NCBI RefSeq assembly: GCF_002917095.1
Contig: NZ_PQGA01000001.1
Coordinates: 310,001-374,000, forward strand
Length of the DNA stretch: 64,000 nucleotides
Origin: Paraburkholderia eburnea
GTDB lineage: Bacteria; Pseudomonadota; Gammaproteobacteria; Burkholderiales; Burkholderiaceae
Direction of reading: 5' to 3'
Shown here: piece by piece, positions 1-9,298 of the stretch
Layout: each line of letters begins with the position of its first letter
Numbering within the stretch: position 1 is the stretch's first letter
Translations under genes and position numbers: made by a program
Notes under the pieces: generated by a model
The model's database searches: none
The model's input: the letters and a program-made list of their open reading frames with translations, nothing else
Told to the model about the DNA's origin: nothing

Positions 1-743
1 GCCGATCGATTATGTTCACGGGACTGCCCACTGCCATACGCATGGGGCAACAGGCCTACGTACGCAGACACCGAGTTGCTGACGGTTGCAGAACTCCCGC
101 CAGAATAGTTCGAGCACGAGGCGCGATACGCCGATGCAGTCAATGCCCCCTGAACCGCGTCTGGCAGGCAATCCGGTCACGCACTTGTGCTGGAACGCAT
201 TGCTACAGCAGTTCGCCACCTGCGGCCGCCGGGCAAACGAGCGAGATCGACTTCATCCCTGCGAGCCTTGACGACTCTCGCCACATAGCTCCTATCTGGC
301 GCGCAACAGACCGCGCATGACCGTCTTCAGCGCCCCAAAGCCCCCTGAACGCACTTGAGCACGACAGTCGTTCATTCACTACTGCAATCGATCGCGCGTT
401 CTGCGTAAGGCCAATTAGGCAACAGAGTTTTCCAGTCACGGATGTCTGCGCAGTCGCAAACGTGCTGTTGTAATTTGCAACTCGGCTAATAAATCTAAAC
501 TCAGAACAGTTCGCCCAGGTTCACCCGCGGTCGTATTCGCTCACATCGCCGCACGCCCAAACAATTGGGCCGTCGAATTTCGTGTCGCAGAATCTCTGCA
601 TGGTACTCCCATTCTCACTGATGCACTTCCGCATAGCAATCTGGTTCCCACTACACTCTCCCGGAAACCAGATTACCCGTGCGTAGCGCCACGTCCAGGC
701 AACGCGGTCGTGACGTTTCTTCCTGAGACACTCGCTCGAAGTA
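1..743. other. Left-edge stretch without a supportable gene
   Basis: Only short overlapping frames occur here, the longest about 100 codons, on both strands. None has a recognisable domain, a good ribosome site or consistent codon usage. It may hold a decayed gene, because several frames stay open between about 100 and 320, but I could not assign them. The 600-743 part is the downstream flank of the WavE-family gene, and I saw no clear terminator hairpin with a T run. Confidence 0.5.
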
Positions 744-2156
744 TTACCGCTTTCTGATTATTATTTTTTCTACTGCCATTTCGGTAACCCCTTCAACCTC
801 GACGACGACCTCAAAATCATGAGCATCTTTCATCGAGTTCGAGAACAGAATCGTCATAGGTTCTTCCGCATAGTCGATCACATCGATTTTTCTTTCGGCG
901 AGATGCGTCCGGCCGTGAGACAACGTCGCTCGCAAAGTGACCCTACCTCGCTTGCTTCCCTCTAGCGTCGTCACATATACGTCTGCCGCATAGTCACCAA
1001 TTGGCAGCGAAATAAATGGCCCAAAAACCAGGACACCATTTACCATCGGATGCTCCAGGACAATCTGGCCATCGCTATTTCGATACCCTACCTTTGAATG
1101 GAGCCAGTCATACTGAAATACCTTCGGAAAATCGTTTTCTCCAATTGCCGTCAGACCCGCAAATGTCCGCCTCAGAAGCTTCTCTGGATTCACATCTCTA
1201 TTTCTGGCCAGATCGGCAAAATCACTAGCCGTAATAATCTTAAATCTCGTAATGTGTTCTTCGTGGACTTTCCGGTACTTATCAAAAACCAAACCACACC
1301 TCTTGGTATCGCAAATCGAAAAATTATCCAATAGAATTTGGATACTTCCCTCTCGAGAGGAGAGATCATTCACATAATCCAATTTAATAGATGAATTATT
1401 CTTTCTAAAACACTCGAAGATGATGTGTTGCTCAACAGCGATCCGGGTAAAAAATCTTCTCTCATTCTCTGTGGAGCCTGGCACATGACAATGACTTTTA
1501 TAATAAGTGATGTCCTGCAACGTCAGATATTGAGCCCCCCAAATTTTCTCAACATCGACCTTCAATCCAAAATGAAACCAATCGCTAAAATGAAATGGAA
1601 GACGCTCGTAATTTCCATATGGATTCAGCGTAAAATAATCAGAGATCAAAACCCGAGACTCGAAAAATGAATTTTCGCGCCGCTCATACGCCAACGAATC
1701 GACGTATTCATCGACAAATGAATCATTTGCGAAAAATGCATCGTTTCGCATTCTCAATACGTACTTCCCAGTAGCCACTTCCAAGCCCTTCCGTGCCGCG
1801 GCGATCTGCAAATTACCGTTACAAGGAGGATCATTGAGTTTAATCGCCGGGAGTGGCAACATCGCCTCAGCGAACACTATTTTATTGCACGAGGCCTGCA
1901 GCTTATTTAATGCAACACCTACGGACCAGTTATTTTGCCCTTTCTTTGTCAACCCGATCGGATTTCCTCCAGACAAAAATACGTCACTGCTGGAGATAGA
2001 GCAAATAATTTCCGATTGAGGGAAAAGCGTGCGCCAATGAGCACATATGTTAGCCACATCCGTCACATTACCCTCAAAAACCCCACCTTGCACAACAATA
2101 CTCAAAGCCCCATGAGCAGCAAGATCTTCTCTGAAATTTGAATTCTTCATAATCAT
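744..2156 (-). CDS. WavE-family polysaccharide synthesis protein with extra C-terminal beta domain
   Basis: A 470-residue cytoplasmic protein. Residues about 15-300 match the WavE lipopolysaccharide-synthesis family, putative glycosyltransferases first known from Vibrio core LPS loci. It opens with a SIVVQGG strand and has an R-N-D motif near 137-139 and an FHFSDW motif near 188. The neighbouring 330-residue protein has RTD and FHVSDW at the same points. Residues about 380-470 are an added beta-rich region (GPFISLPIGDY onward) resembling sugar-binding or jelly-roll modules, absent from the neighbour. The start is ATG, with a second ATG two codons in. It lies downstream of the capsule export operon on the same strand, so a role in assembling or modifying the capsule repeat is inferred. 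Base composition is clearly more AT-rich than the rest of the window. The sugar substrate is unknown. Confidence 0.75.
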   Translation of the reverse strand: MIMKNSNFREDLAAHGALSIVVQGGVFEGNVTDVANICAHWRTLFPQSEIICSISSSDVFLSGGNPIGLTKKGQNNWSVGVALNKLQASCNKIVFAEAMLPLPAIKLNDPPCNGNLQIAAARKGLEVATGKYVLRMRNDAFFANDSFVDEYVDSLAYERRENSFFESRVLISDYFTLNPYGNYERLPFHFSDWFHFGLKVDVEKIWGAQYLTLQDITYYKSHCHVPGSTENERRFFTRIAVEQHIIFECFRKNNSSIKLDYVNDLSSREGSIQILLDNFSICDTKRCGLVFDKYRKVHEEHITRFKIITASDFADLARNRDVNPEKLLRRTFAGLTAIGENDFPKVFQYDWLHSKVGYRNSDGQIVLEHPMVNGVLVFGPFISLPIGDYAADVYVTTLEGSKRGRVTLRATLSHGRTHLAERKIDVIDYAEEPMTILFSNSMKDAHDFEVVVEVEGVTEMAVEKIIIRKR

Positions 2157-2287
2157 ATTAATTTAAATCTTGCGCCTCAAATTCGGCACATCACCAATTA
2201 GCAAATTAAATAGTCGCGAGCAGCAAAAAAACCGCAAAACCCATACTCAACATGCAAACTACAATTTCACACGAAATATCGACTCAA

Positions 2288-3280
2288 TTATTTAAAAAAA
2301 TCATGCCACTCGCCCTTCCAAAACTTTCTGAATTTTCTCTCATTGAAAAAATCCCTGACAGCAGAATAAATCAAATCGCGATAATAAAATTTCAAACCCA
2401 TCTTTCTTCTATATCTCATGCACTTACCGAATCCTATTAGACCAGGAAAACAAACTGGATCATACTTCCAAATAGGTCGATCATATTCTTTCTTATTATG
2501 TCGCAATCCCCACATCTCAACATCAGCAAATAAGAAATTGTGAAATGTAGCTACATCAGACACGTGCTGCACTTCCCGTCGATAGTCATGTTTATCTTTA
2601 AACTCGGGTATTCCAGGATGAGCCTTCTTCAATGCCATATATATCAAATATTGCTCCGGATCATATTGACATTTAACATCCGAATGCACATCAAATGCAT
2701 CAGATTTGTTTGCGTTAAAATAATCCGAATAAACAGGCTCATCAACTAACGGAACATCGAAAAGTCGCTCAATATCTTCTGCCAGCCCAAAGAACGCCCA
2801 ATCAGAAACATGGAATGGCTTTCGCATCTTTTGCCCATCAGCCATTTCAAAGAGGAGTGAATATATCGGATAAGCCATTACCTGCCGTTTGAAAATACCG
2901 AACTCTCTGGGTGAAACGGCCAATCGTTCCCATATTTTGATGAAATCTGCCGACATTGGCATCAAATCTGTCCGTATTTTCAGAACAAAAGGCTTCGTCG
3001 CCGCGGCAACCCCCATCTTTGCCGAATGAATCATCCTATTGATGTTGTTTAATTTACCCTTACCATCAATAAACAAGGACGCCCCTGGATCTTTAAGGAG
3101 CAGCAATCGATCGACTTCAATGCCTCTTAGGTCGGAATTCTCCCAAGTCGCCAATACGATTTCACATCCGCCAAATATTTCTCGAATCTTCTTGATGTTG
3201 TCGGCAGTATCAAATCGCTCGCCAGAACCAAGCGGCACTACAGGCCCCTGAAGGACAACAGACAGATTTTTAAATTCCAT
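2288..3280 (-). CDS. WavE-family polysaccharide synthesis protein (putative glycosyltransferase)
   Basis: A 330-residue protein matching the WavE family over its whole length. It has an N-terminal LSVVLQGPV strand, a K-I-R-T-D motif near 101-105 (the likely nucleotide-sugar or metal site of this GT-A-like family) and an FHVSDW..FGL motif about 50 residues later. It is a divergent paralogue of the gene at 744-2156 but lacks that protein's C-terminal beta domain. The two genes are 131 bp apart and share low GC, suggesting they arrived together. Position just downstream of the ctrD/kpsT-like ATPase suggests a capsule glycosyltransferase. Donor and linkage cannot be read from sequence. Confidence 0.78.
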   Translation of the reverse strand: MEFKNLSVVLQGPVVPLGSGERFDTADNIKKIREIFGGCEIVLATWENSDLRGIEVDRLLLLKDPGASLFIDGKGKLNNINRMIHSAKMGVAAATKPFVLKIRTDLMPMSADFIKIWERLAVSPREFGIFKRQVMAYPIYSLLFEMADGQKMRKPFHVSDWAFFGLAEDIERLFDVPLVDEPVYSDYFNANKSDAFDVHSDVKCQYDPEQYLIYMALKKAHPGIPEFKDKHDYRREVQHVSDVATFHNFLFADVEMWGLRHNKKEYDRPIWKYDPVCFPGLIGFGKCMRYRRKMGLKFYYRDLIYSAVRDFFNERKFRKFWKGEWHDFFK

Positions 3281-3529
3281 AAACGTAGCTCATCTCGATT
3301 CAATCGCAACATCGAATGCAAACGGGACAATATATTGGCCGTCCGATTAACGCAGTTACCTCAATGAAACGTCGACGTTTTTTCACCGACACTCCAAACA
3401 TACACCATCACAAAGTAGTGGACTGATATTTGCTGAATTCAATCCATTTTCCCTGATCGCAACCGAGGCTTCCAATTCTCTAGTGGCAACTTATTAAAAT
3501 ACGTGACTCTATCCAACGTTTCGCGAATT

Positions 3530-4180
3530 TTATACCGCTGCGTCATAGACATGAAATGCATCGTCTACATTGGCGTACGACGTCAACTGCCCATCGACAA
3601 GCAAAGCCGCAGTGTCACAATGCTCCCGTATATAACCCGGGTCGTGTGAGACGATGATCATCGCGCGATCGGCCCTTTTCTCAAACAGTTCGCGATGGCA
3701 CTTTTCATGAAATCGTCTATCGCCGACCGCAATAATCTCGTCGATCAAGAAGCAATCGAATTCGACAGCCATTGATATAGCAAAAGCAAGGCGCGCCCGC
3801 ATCCCCGATGAATATTTCTTGACCGGCTCTCTTAAATAAGCGCCAAGTTCGGAAAACTCTTCGACAAACGGGATTGCTCTCTGAACAGACACTCCATAGA
3901 TTCGACACACGAATCGCAGATTATCCAATCCGGTCAGACTCCCCTGAAAAGCGCCACCGAATGCGAGGGGCCACGAAATTGACATACTCCGCTGCACGTT
4001 GCCCGATGTCGGCAATTCCGCTCCGCTCACAAGACGGATCAGCGTAGATTTCCCCGCACCGTTTCGTCCCAAGATGCCGATTTTTTGGCCAGGTGCCACT
4101 TCCAGATTGAGGCCCTTTAAAACCTCGCGCGGGCCATTTCTGGTTTGGTACGTCTTTCGGACGTTATCAAGAACAATCAT
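3530..4180 (-). CDS. kpsT: Capsule export ABC transporter ATPase (KpsT/CtrD/BexA type)
   Basis: A 216-residue ATPase that powers export of lipid-anchored capsular polysaccharide across the inner membrane with the adjacent permease. The Walker A motif GRNGAGKST is at 38-46, the ABC signature core SSGM at 124-127, Walker B FLIDE at 144-148 and the switch histidine in IVSHDP near 175. Length matches the short KpsT/CtrD/BexA group, which lacks the C-terminal sugar-binding domain of Wzt proteins. Its start overlaps the permease stop by 4 bp, so the two are translationally coupled. It is the last export gene of the ctrABCD-like series. Confidence 0.95.
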   Translation of the reverse strand: MIVLDNVRKTYQTRNGPREVLKGLNLEVAPGQKIGILGRNGAGKSTLIRLVSGAELPTSGNVQRSMSISWPLAFGGAFQGSLTGLDNLRFVCRIYGVSVQRAIPFVEEFSELGAYLREPVKKYSSGMRARLAFAISMAVEFDCFLIDEIIAVGDRRFHEKCHRELFEKRADRAMIIVSHDPGYIREHCDTAALLVDGQLTSYANVDDAFHVYDAAV

Positions 4181-4968
4181 TCTGGCTCCACCCTCTTGCC
4201 GGTCTCTCCCACCATAAAAAGTCCAAACAGAATGAGAAAGGCATCAAAGATCAAAAAATATGGCCAGTTGTAGTGAAACTTCAGAGGAGGACCAAAAAAA
4301 CCTTCTCGTACCATTTCAACACCGTTAACCATAGGCAAATAGAGCGCATATTTTTGAAATTTCTGGGGCAACCAGTCAACCAGGTAGGCAGCCCCCGACA
4401 GAGGAAAGGTTAGATACGTAATCGTGTGCCATACCCGGTCGATTGTTTCCGACAAATCCGAGAGAGATCCCATCAATAGGCCCAGTCCCAAGGCATATCC
4501 GACGAGCAAGAACCAACCTTCCATAGCGATCAAAACATCATATGGCATATTGCACCAACCAACCGCGACAAAAATAAAGGTCAGGACAATGAATGAGATT
4601 GTCGCTCCTGATATCTCAAGCAACACACGAGCCAGAAAAATATCGAGAACGCGTACATTGCGGTGATACAGGAGACTCTGATTAGGTTCGATGGCTAACA
4701 AACAGCGATTCACGGCATTTCGCCAAACAAGGACCGAAGAGTAACCGGTCAACGCGAAACCTGTGATCGGAACACTCGTTACGTGCTCGACTTTCAGCAT
4801 CGACCACAGGGCCGTGATCCCCAACGTAAAAGTCATGGGCTCAAAGAAGAGCCACATAAACCCGATATTGTGCCTGCCGTACCGCGTCAAGATTTCACGC
4901 ATCAACAATGCGCCAAGCACTCTGCGCTGAATCTGGAACGACCTTCCCAGGGATGTACTCGTTACCAT
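4177..4968 (-). CDS. kpsM: Capsule export ABC transporter permease (KpsM/CtrC/BexB type)
   Basis: A 263-residue ABC-2 type permease with about six hydrophobic segments and a charged cytoplasmic N-terminus ([12 protein letters not shown]) typical of KpsM/CtrC/BexB. It forms the membrane channel of the capsule exporter with the ATPase encoded immediately downstream, whose start overlaps this stop by 4 bp. One base separates its ATG from the stop of the PCP-3 gene upstream. The family transports polymer carried on a lipid with a poly-Kdo linker. The kpsC gene in the divergent unit agrees with that type of substrate. Confidence 0.94.
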   Translation of the reverse strand: MVTSTSLGRSFQIQRRVLGALLMREILTRYGRHNIGFMWLFFEPMTFTLGITALWSMLKVEHVTSVPITGFALTGYSSVLVWRNAVNRCLLAIEPNQSLLYHRNVRVLDIFLARVLLEISGATISFIVLTFIFVAVGWCNMPYDVLIAMEGWFLLVGYALGLGLLMGSLSDLSETIDRVWHTITYLTFPLSGAAYLVDWLPQKFQKYALYLPMVNGVEMVREGFFGPPLKFHYNWPYFLIFDAFLILFGLFMVGETGKRVEPE

Positions 4969-4969
4969 C

Positions 4970-6115
4970 TTAGTCTCGGTGCTCTTTTACGCCCGCGATA
5001 AACAAGGAAAGAATCCCCCAAGCAATCAACCCCAGGATGAACGTCGCGAAGATATTCCTGATTCGGTGGGGTTCCAGCGCCATATCCGGAGCGTTAGGTT
5101 GAACAATTCGCTCAAGATAAAGCTGCTGCCGCTGTGCCTCAACGCGCGCAAGTTCAAGCGTGCTCGTGGCCGAGGCGAGTTGCTTCTCCGCAAACTGTGC
5201 GTCCAGTTGCAGTCGTTCGTAGTCCACCGCCTTCCCGGATAGGGAACTCTTATTGCCGACGACCCCTCCGACTGAAAGATCGATCTGCTTCTGCAGGACC
5301 GCAATCTCAGACTTAAGCGAAGCGACCTGCGGATTCGCTGGTGAAACGGTTTCGACTTGCACCAGCTGGTTTTGCGCTGAGAACAGTTTTTCCTGAAGCG
5401 CTGCGACTTGCTGCAACTGCAACGCTGATTGTTTATCAGGATCGAATACCGCGTGAGTATTGCGGTAATCCGACAAGGCAACCATCGCATCTTTCGCTCT
5501 GGATGTCGCTTGATCCACCTGCTGCTCGGACAGCTTGACCGCGTCCTCCGCAGCCCGGCTATTCATCTGGTTAACCAATTGTTCGCTCAAACCCAGCAAA
5601 TGCTCATTAAGCGCCTTGGCATGATCGGCATCAAAACCCCGAACCTCGAGCGTGACGATTCCCGAAGCCGCGTCCTGCTCGACGTCCACGATGCGTTTGT
5701 CGTAGTATCGATAGAGGCTTTCGAAACTATCGTCCCGCAGGATGCCAGGAAAACGATTAAAGATGTCACCTCGACGGCCGAAGGCCGATAGAATATAGCC
5801 ACCCTTATTCAACGCCGCCAATGCGTCGCGCGACTTGATGTAGTCGATGACCGGAAATGCGTCACCAGATCCTGCGGAAACACCTGCTCCCGCCAATAGC
5901 GCTCCCAAGGAACTACTCTGCTGCTGCTTCTGCGCATTGCGCACAACAAAGCGAGACTCAGAGATATAGACGTCTGAAGCGATCGCGCCAAAGTACAGCA
6001 CTGATACCGCGGTGGGTATAACGACTGTGGCCAGGAACAGACGATTAATCTTTTTCAAACGAGTAATCAAGCCAGACTTCGGCTTGTCAATCACTAACCC
6101 CTGATTCTCAAGCAT
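4970..6115 (-). CDS. kpsE: Capsule export inner-membrane/periplasmic protein (KpsE/CtrB/BexC, PCP-3)
   Basis: A 381-residue polysaccharide co-polymerase-3 family protein. A short cytoplasmic N-terminus is followed by a membrane segment (about 30-52), a Wzz-like periplasmic region (YISESRFVVRN), a long helical coiled-coil stretch (about 175-330) and a second membrane segment close to the C-terminus (about 355-375). It should bridge the ABC transporter to the outer-membrane lipoprotein encoded upstream. The neighbours follow the order of Neisseria ctrA-B-C-D. No ABC ATPase motif is present, so it is not a tyrosine-kinase Wzc. Confidence 0.93.
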   Translation of the reverse strand: MLENQGLVIDKPKSGLITRLKKINRLFLATVVIPTAVSVLYFGAIASDVYISESRFVVRNAQKQQQSSSLGALLAGAGVSAGSGDAFPVIDYIKSRDALAALNKGGYILSAFGRRGDIFNRFPGILRDDSFESLYRYYDKRIVDVEQDAASGIVTLEVRGFDADHAKALNEHLLGLSEQLVNQMNSRAAEDAVKLSEQQVDQATSRAKDAMVALSDYRNTHAVFDPDKQSALQLQQVAALQEKLFSAQNQLVQVETVSPANPQVASLKSEIAVLQKQIDLSVGGVVGNKSSLSGKAVDYERLQLDAQFAEKQLASATSTLELARVEAQRQQLYLERIVQPNAPDMALEPHRIRNIFATFILGLIAWGILSLFIAGVKEHRD

Positions 6116-6339
6116 TTCTATATAACACCATTGTTTATTGCCCTAATCCGCGGTCTAACTACGACGCAACAAATTGGACCGATATATATTGCGACCACTT
6201 GCTCCTGCACTCTCACCAGTGGCGACGAGCTCAACTGAGCGCCCCTCGAGAATGAACTCAGGCCATCCCGCGACGTTGATCGCGCTGATACCGATTCGTA
6301 TCAAAGCGCGATCGCGATCCAGGTAGAAAGCGGCACGGC

Positions 6340-7521
6340 TTACTTGAACGTCTGGACTCCAGTCACGACCGGATAGGCAACGGAGAAGACGAGATTCAGC
6401 ACCTTCTGGACGTCCGAAATCGGCGCGTTGGAGACGTAAAGCATGTCCTTGTTGTCCATCATGAAACCCTGAGTGACAAACAAGGCATCGGGATCACGTA
6501 AGTTCACGCGGTAGATGACCGGCACCTTGCCGTCGACCGTCGTCTTCACAGGCACATTTGGCCAGTTCAAAGCCTTGGGATCTTCAAAGCGGAAAATGAA
6601 TACACCGCGCGCGTCGGCACGCGAATCATCCAGACCACCCGAACGAGCCAGCGCCTGAGCGAGCGTAATTCCCTGCGCCTCAAAATTGACTTCCTGGTTC
6701 TTGCCAGTGGCGCCGAGCGCAGTGAAGCTAAACGGCTGAAAGAGTGCCGTCACGACGTCACCGGCATGCAGTGCGATGTTCTGCCGCGGATCTCGAATGA
6801 CGCTCGAAAGCGGCATGGATACGATTTGATTGCCGCGGGTAAGCTGAATGGTGACCTTGTCTACGGGCTCACGCACGCCACCGGCGTTCGCCAGTGCATC
6901 GAGAAGTCGCTCTCCCCGCGCGCTAAGTTGCATACGGTTCGTATTGACGACATCGCCAACAATCGTCACGTAGGAAGTCGCATTACTCGAGAGTTTCACG
7001 AGAACTTGCGGATCGTGCGCCATGTTCTTGAGTCGGCCCGCAATTTCGCGCTGCAACTCTATTGGTGTGCGCCCCCCGGCCGTAACCGCACCGATGAATG
7101 GGACGCTGACATTGCCATCACCGTCGATGGTCTGATCAGGCAATACCGTGACGTGCGAACCGCTGACGCCCGATTTCGAGTCGAGGGTCGCCGCGCTGAA
7201 CAGCGTCGCCGGTGGCGCTTCCCAGATAGAAATCTGAATCGTATCGCCCACACCGAGCTTCTGCTGGAAAATTTCGCCACCGCCGAGACTCTCGTAAAAG
7301 TCACCACTGCTGCGTTCAGCAAAGAGCTTGCGGGCGATATCATCCGTAACATCGACGATCTGGACTCCGGAGGCCGAACCTGCGCCCTGAGATGAGTTTG
7401 CCGCCGCCCGTTCGATCTGCGCGGTGCTTGGACCCGAGTTGGGGACCCACGAACATCCTGTCAAACTTGCCGTTAGTCCGGCTATCGAAAAAATAATTGA
7501 ACGACAAGAAAAGCGCGACAT
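6340..7521 (-). CDS. ctrA: Capsule export outer-membrane lipoprotein (CtrA/BexD/VexA type)
   Basis: Outer-membrane polysaccharide-export lipoprotein of the OMA family, 393 residues from the ATG at 7521. A GTG seven codons upstream (7542) is an alternative. The chosen start gives a textbook lipoprotein signal: two arginines, a hydrophobic core and an L-T-G-C lipobox. The mature part carries the poly-export domain (LGVGDTIQISIWEAPP) and then two SLBB-like segments, as in BexD/CtrA rather than the longer Wza. It is the first gene of the export operon and is separated from the ctrB-like gene by 224 bp. The protein should form the outer-membrane exit channel. Confidence 0.92.
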   Translation of the reverse strand: MSRFSCRSIIFSIAGLTASLTGCSWVPNSGPSTAQIERAAANSSQGAGSASGVQIVDVTDDIARKLFAERSSGDFYESLGGGEIFQQKLGVGDTIQISIWEAPPATLFSAATLDSKSGVSGSHVTVLPDQTIDGDGNVSVPFIGAVTAGGRTPIELQREIAGRLKNMAHDPQVLVKLSSNATSYVTIVGDVVNTNRMQLSARGERLLDALANAGGVREPVDKVTIQLTRGNQIVSMPLSSVIRDPRQNIALHAGDVVTALFQPFSFTALGATGKNQEVNFEAQGITLAQALARSGGLDDSRADARGVFIFRFEDPKALNWPNVPVKTTVDGKVPVIYRVNLRDPDALFVTQGFMMDNKDMLYVSNAPISDVQKVLNLVFSVAYPVVTGVQTFK

Positions 7522-8143
7522 TTCCAGAGAATAAGTGTTCACGAAAAATTAACTTGAAATTTGACGTCATTGCCGGATAAAAACACGGCACAATTGACGC
7601 AAATGGCCTCTTCGCTCAGGCGACATGCGTCACCTTGGGCATTTTTTCTCACGTACGATACTGGTCAGATCGAGCTTATGAATGTATTGCCGCAGATAGA
7701 ATCAACGCCTCCCCCTGTTTTCGGGTGACGTGTACCCCTGCGCGCACCATTGCCACCGCGTAAAGAACGACACCACAAGCTATAGATGCTGCCCGCGCAA
7801 CCCCGAGTGGCCGCCGACGATCAGGCGGACGGACCGTCCTCGACCGAGCCGCCGTTCCGCGTACGCACGGCTCGAAGCCCGTGATTGATCAACAACTGTT
7901 GCAACGCAATTTCCCCAGCCCCCCCCCCGAACACATTCTTAGGGATTACACAATCGCCACAAAGGCGAAGGGTTAGTGAAAGCAAAATTGACGACGGTAG
8001 AACACTTATCCAGTCAAAAAAACTTACCAATTGTCGCACGATGTTACATGAAATGAAATAGAATGCGATGCTATAAAAAGCGACTCTAAGTACGTCGGGC
8101 CACACGCGCCGACTCAGACCACCACCGCAGATAAAATCAAGTT
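7522..8143. other. Divergent intergenic region between the capsule export operon and the GT/kpsC unit
   Basis: About 620 bp separate the export operon from the glycosyltransferase-kpsC unit, so promoters for both directions should lie here. The part at 7970-8100 is AT-rich (it contains TATAAAAAG near 8073), which would suit a promoter for the rightward unit, but I found no well-spaced -35/-10 pair. A 94-codon leftward frame at 7821-8105 is open, but it has a poor start and an unlike composition, and I do not call it. Confidence 0.5.
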
Positions 8144-9298
8144 GTGTCGAGAATCCTTTTGGACGTCAGTCGCCTGTTGACGCGACTTCATGACGGCCTG
8201 TTGCCCACAGGCGTCGATCGTGTGGGATTGGCCTATCTGAAGCGCTACAGCAGGCAAGCACGCGCGGTTCTTAGTGAGCGAGGCCATTCGATCGCGCTTT
8301 GCGAGCGCGATTCACAGCGCATATTTGAAATGCTGCTTTCTGGCAAATTCGACCGGATCACATTGTGTAAGGTCATCGCCCGTCATTGGCTGAACACGCC
8401 CAGGAAAAGCGATGGCGTTTCGGGCGTTCTGTTGCATACGAGCCACAACGGCATCGAATATGCGCGCTATCACGAATCGATGAGGCGTCGAAATGTTCGC
8501 GGCGTCTTCATGATCCACGATCTGATTCCGCTTACTCACGCCGAGTACTGTCGCCCCGCCGTGGACGTTCAGCACCGCAAACGTATCCGCACCGCGTTGT
8601 CCCATGCACACGGGTTGATCGCTAATTCGGAAGACACGCTTCGCGCACTCGAATCGGAAGCCGCTCTCGCAGGCCTGCCCATGCCGGCGTCTGTCGTTGC
8701 ACACCTCGCCTCTGGAGTGATTGCGCACGCTCCGATGCCTGCGCCTCTCACCGCCCCATATTTTCTGATGTTGGGCACTATCGAGCCGCGCAAGAACCAT
8801 TGGTTCATGCTGCATGTCTGGCGCCGCATCATCGAATTACTGGGCGAATCTGCGCCCAAACTGGTTATTGTTGGCCGCCGCGGCTGGGAATGCGAAAACG
8901 TCATTGATATGCTCGAGCGCTGCCATTTGCTTCGCACGCATGTCATCGAACGCTCCGATTGCAGCGATGATGAACTGCACGGATGGATACAGCATGCCCG
9001 CGCCCTGCTCTTCCCTGCGTTCGTGGAAGGTTACGGCATGCCACTGGTCGAGGCGCTTGCCTTGAAGACGCCCGTTCTTGCCAGCAATCTGGAAGTTTTC
9101 GAGGAAATTGCCGGCGATATCCCGGACTATCTTGATCCCTTGGATGGGCCCGCATGGATCGGGCGCATTCGTGCCTACGCCGAAGCTAGGTCACCGGAAC
9201 GCGATGCGCAGATCAAGCGCATCGAAGGCTTCAGGGAACCGACATGGGAAGAGCATTTCGCCCGTGTCGATCCCTTCGTGGAAGCTTTGGCGCAATGA
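8144..9298 (+). CDS. GT4-family glycosyltransferase, capsule locus
   Basis: A 384-residue GT-B fold glycosyltransferase of family 4. The N-terminal domain includes MIHDLIPLTH and LIANSEDT. The C-terminal domain has the phosphate/nucleotide-binding LGTIEPRKNH segment and the acid pair in V-E-G-Y-G-M-P-L-V-E-A, the E-x7-E signature. The start is GTG. Its stop overlaps the kpsC start (ATGA), so the two are coupled and probably act on the same polymer. It resembles the third domain of the triple glycosyltransferase at 33.3-37.0 kb. A mannosyl or rhamnosyl donor would be typical, but specificity is not shown by the sequence. Confidence 0.88.
   Translation: MSRILLDVSRLLTRLHDGLLPTGVDRVGLAYLKRYSRQARAVLSERGHSIALCERDSQRIFEMLLSGKFDRITLCKVIARHWLNTPRKSDGVSGVLLHTSHNGIEYARYHESMRRRNVRGVFMIHDLIPLTHAEYCRPAVDVQHRKRIRTALSHAHGLIANSEDTLRALESEAALAGLPMPASVVAHLASGVIAHAPMPAPLTAPYFLMLGTIEPRKNHWFMLHVWRRIIELLGESAPKLVIVGRRGWECENVIDMLERCHLLRTHVIERSDCSDDELHGWIQHARALLFPAFVEGYGMPLVEALALKTPVLASNLEVFEEIAGDIPDYLDPLDGPAWIGRIRAYAEARSPERDAQIKRIEGFREPTWEEHFARVDPFVEALAQ

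Noticed and set aside
1..440. Possible transposase remnant at the left edge
   Set aside because: Frames stay open, but no DDE or helix-turn-helix motif, inverted repeat or target duplication could be seen.
7821..8105. 94-codon leftward ORF in the capsule divergent region
   Set aside because: No ribosome site and a chance hydrophobic start; it would occupy the expected promoter region.
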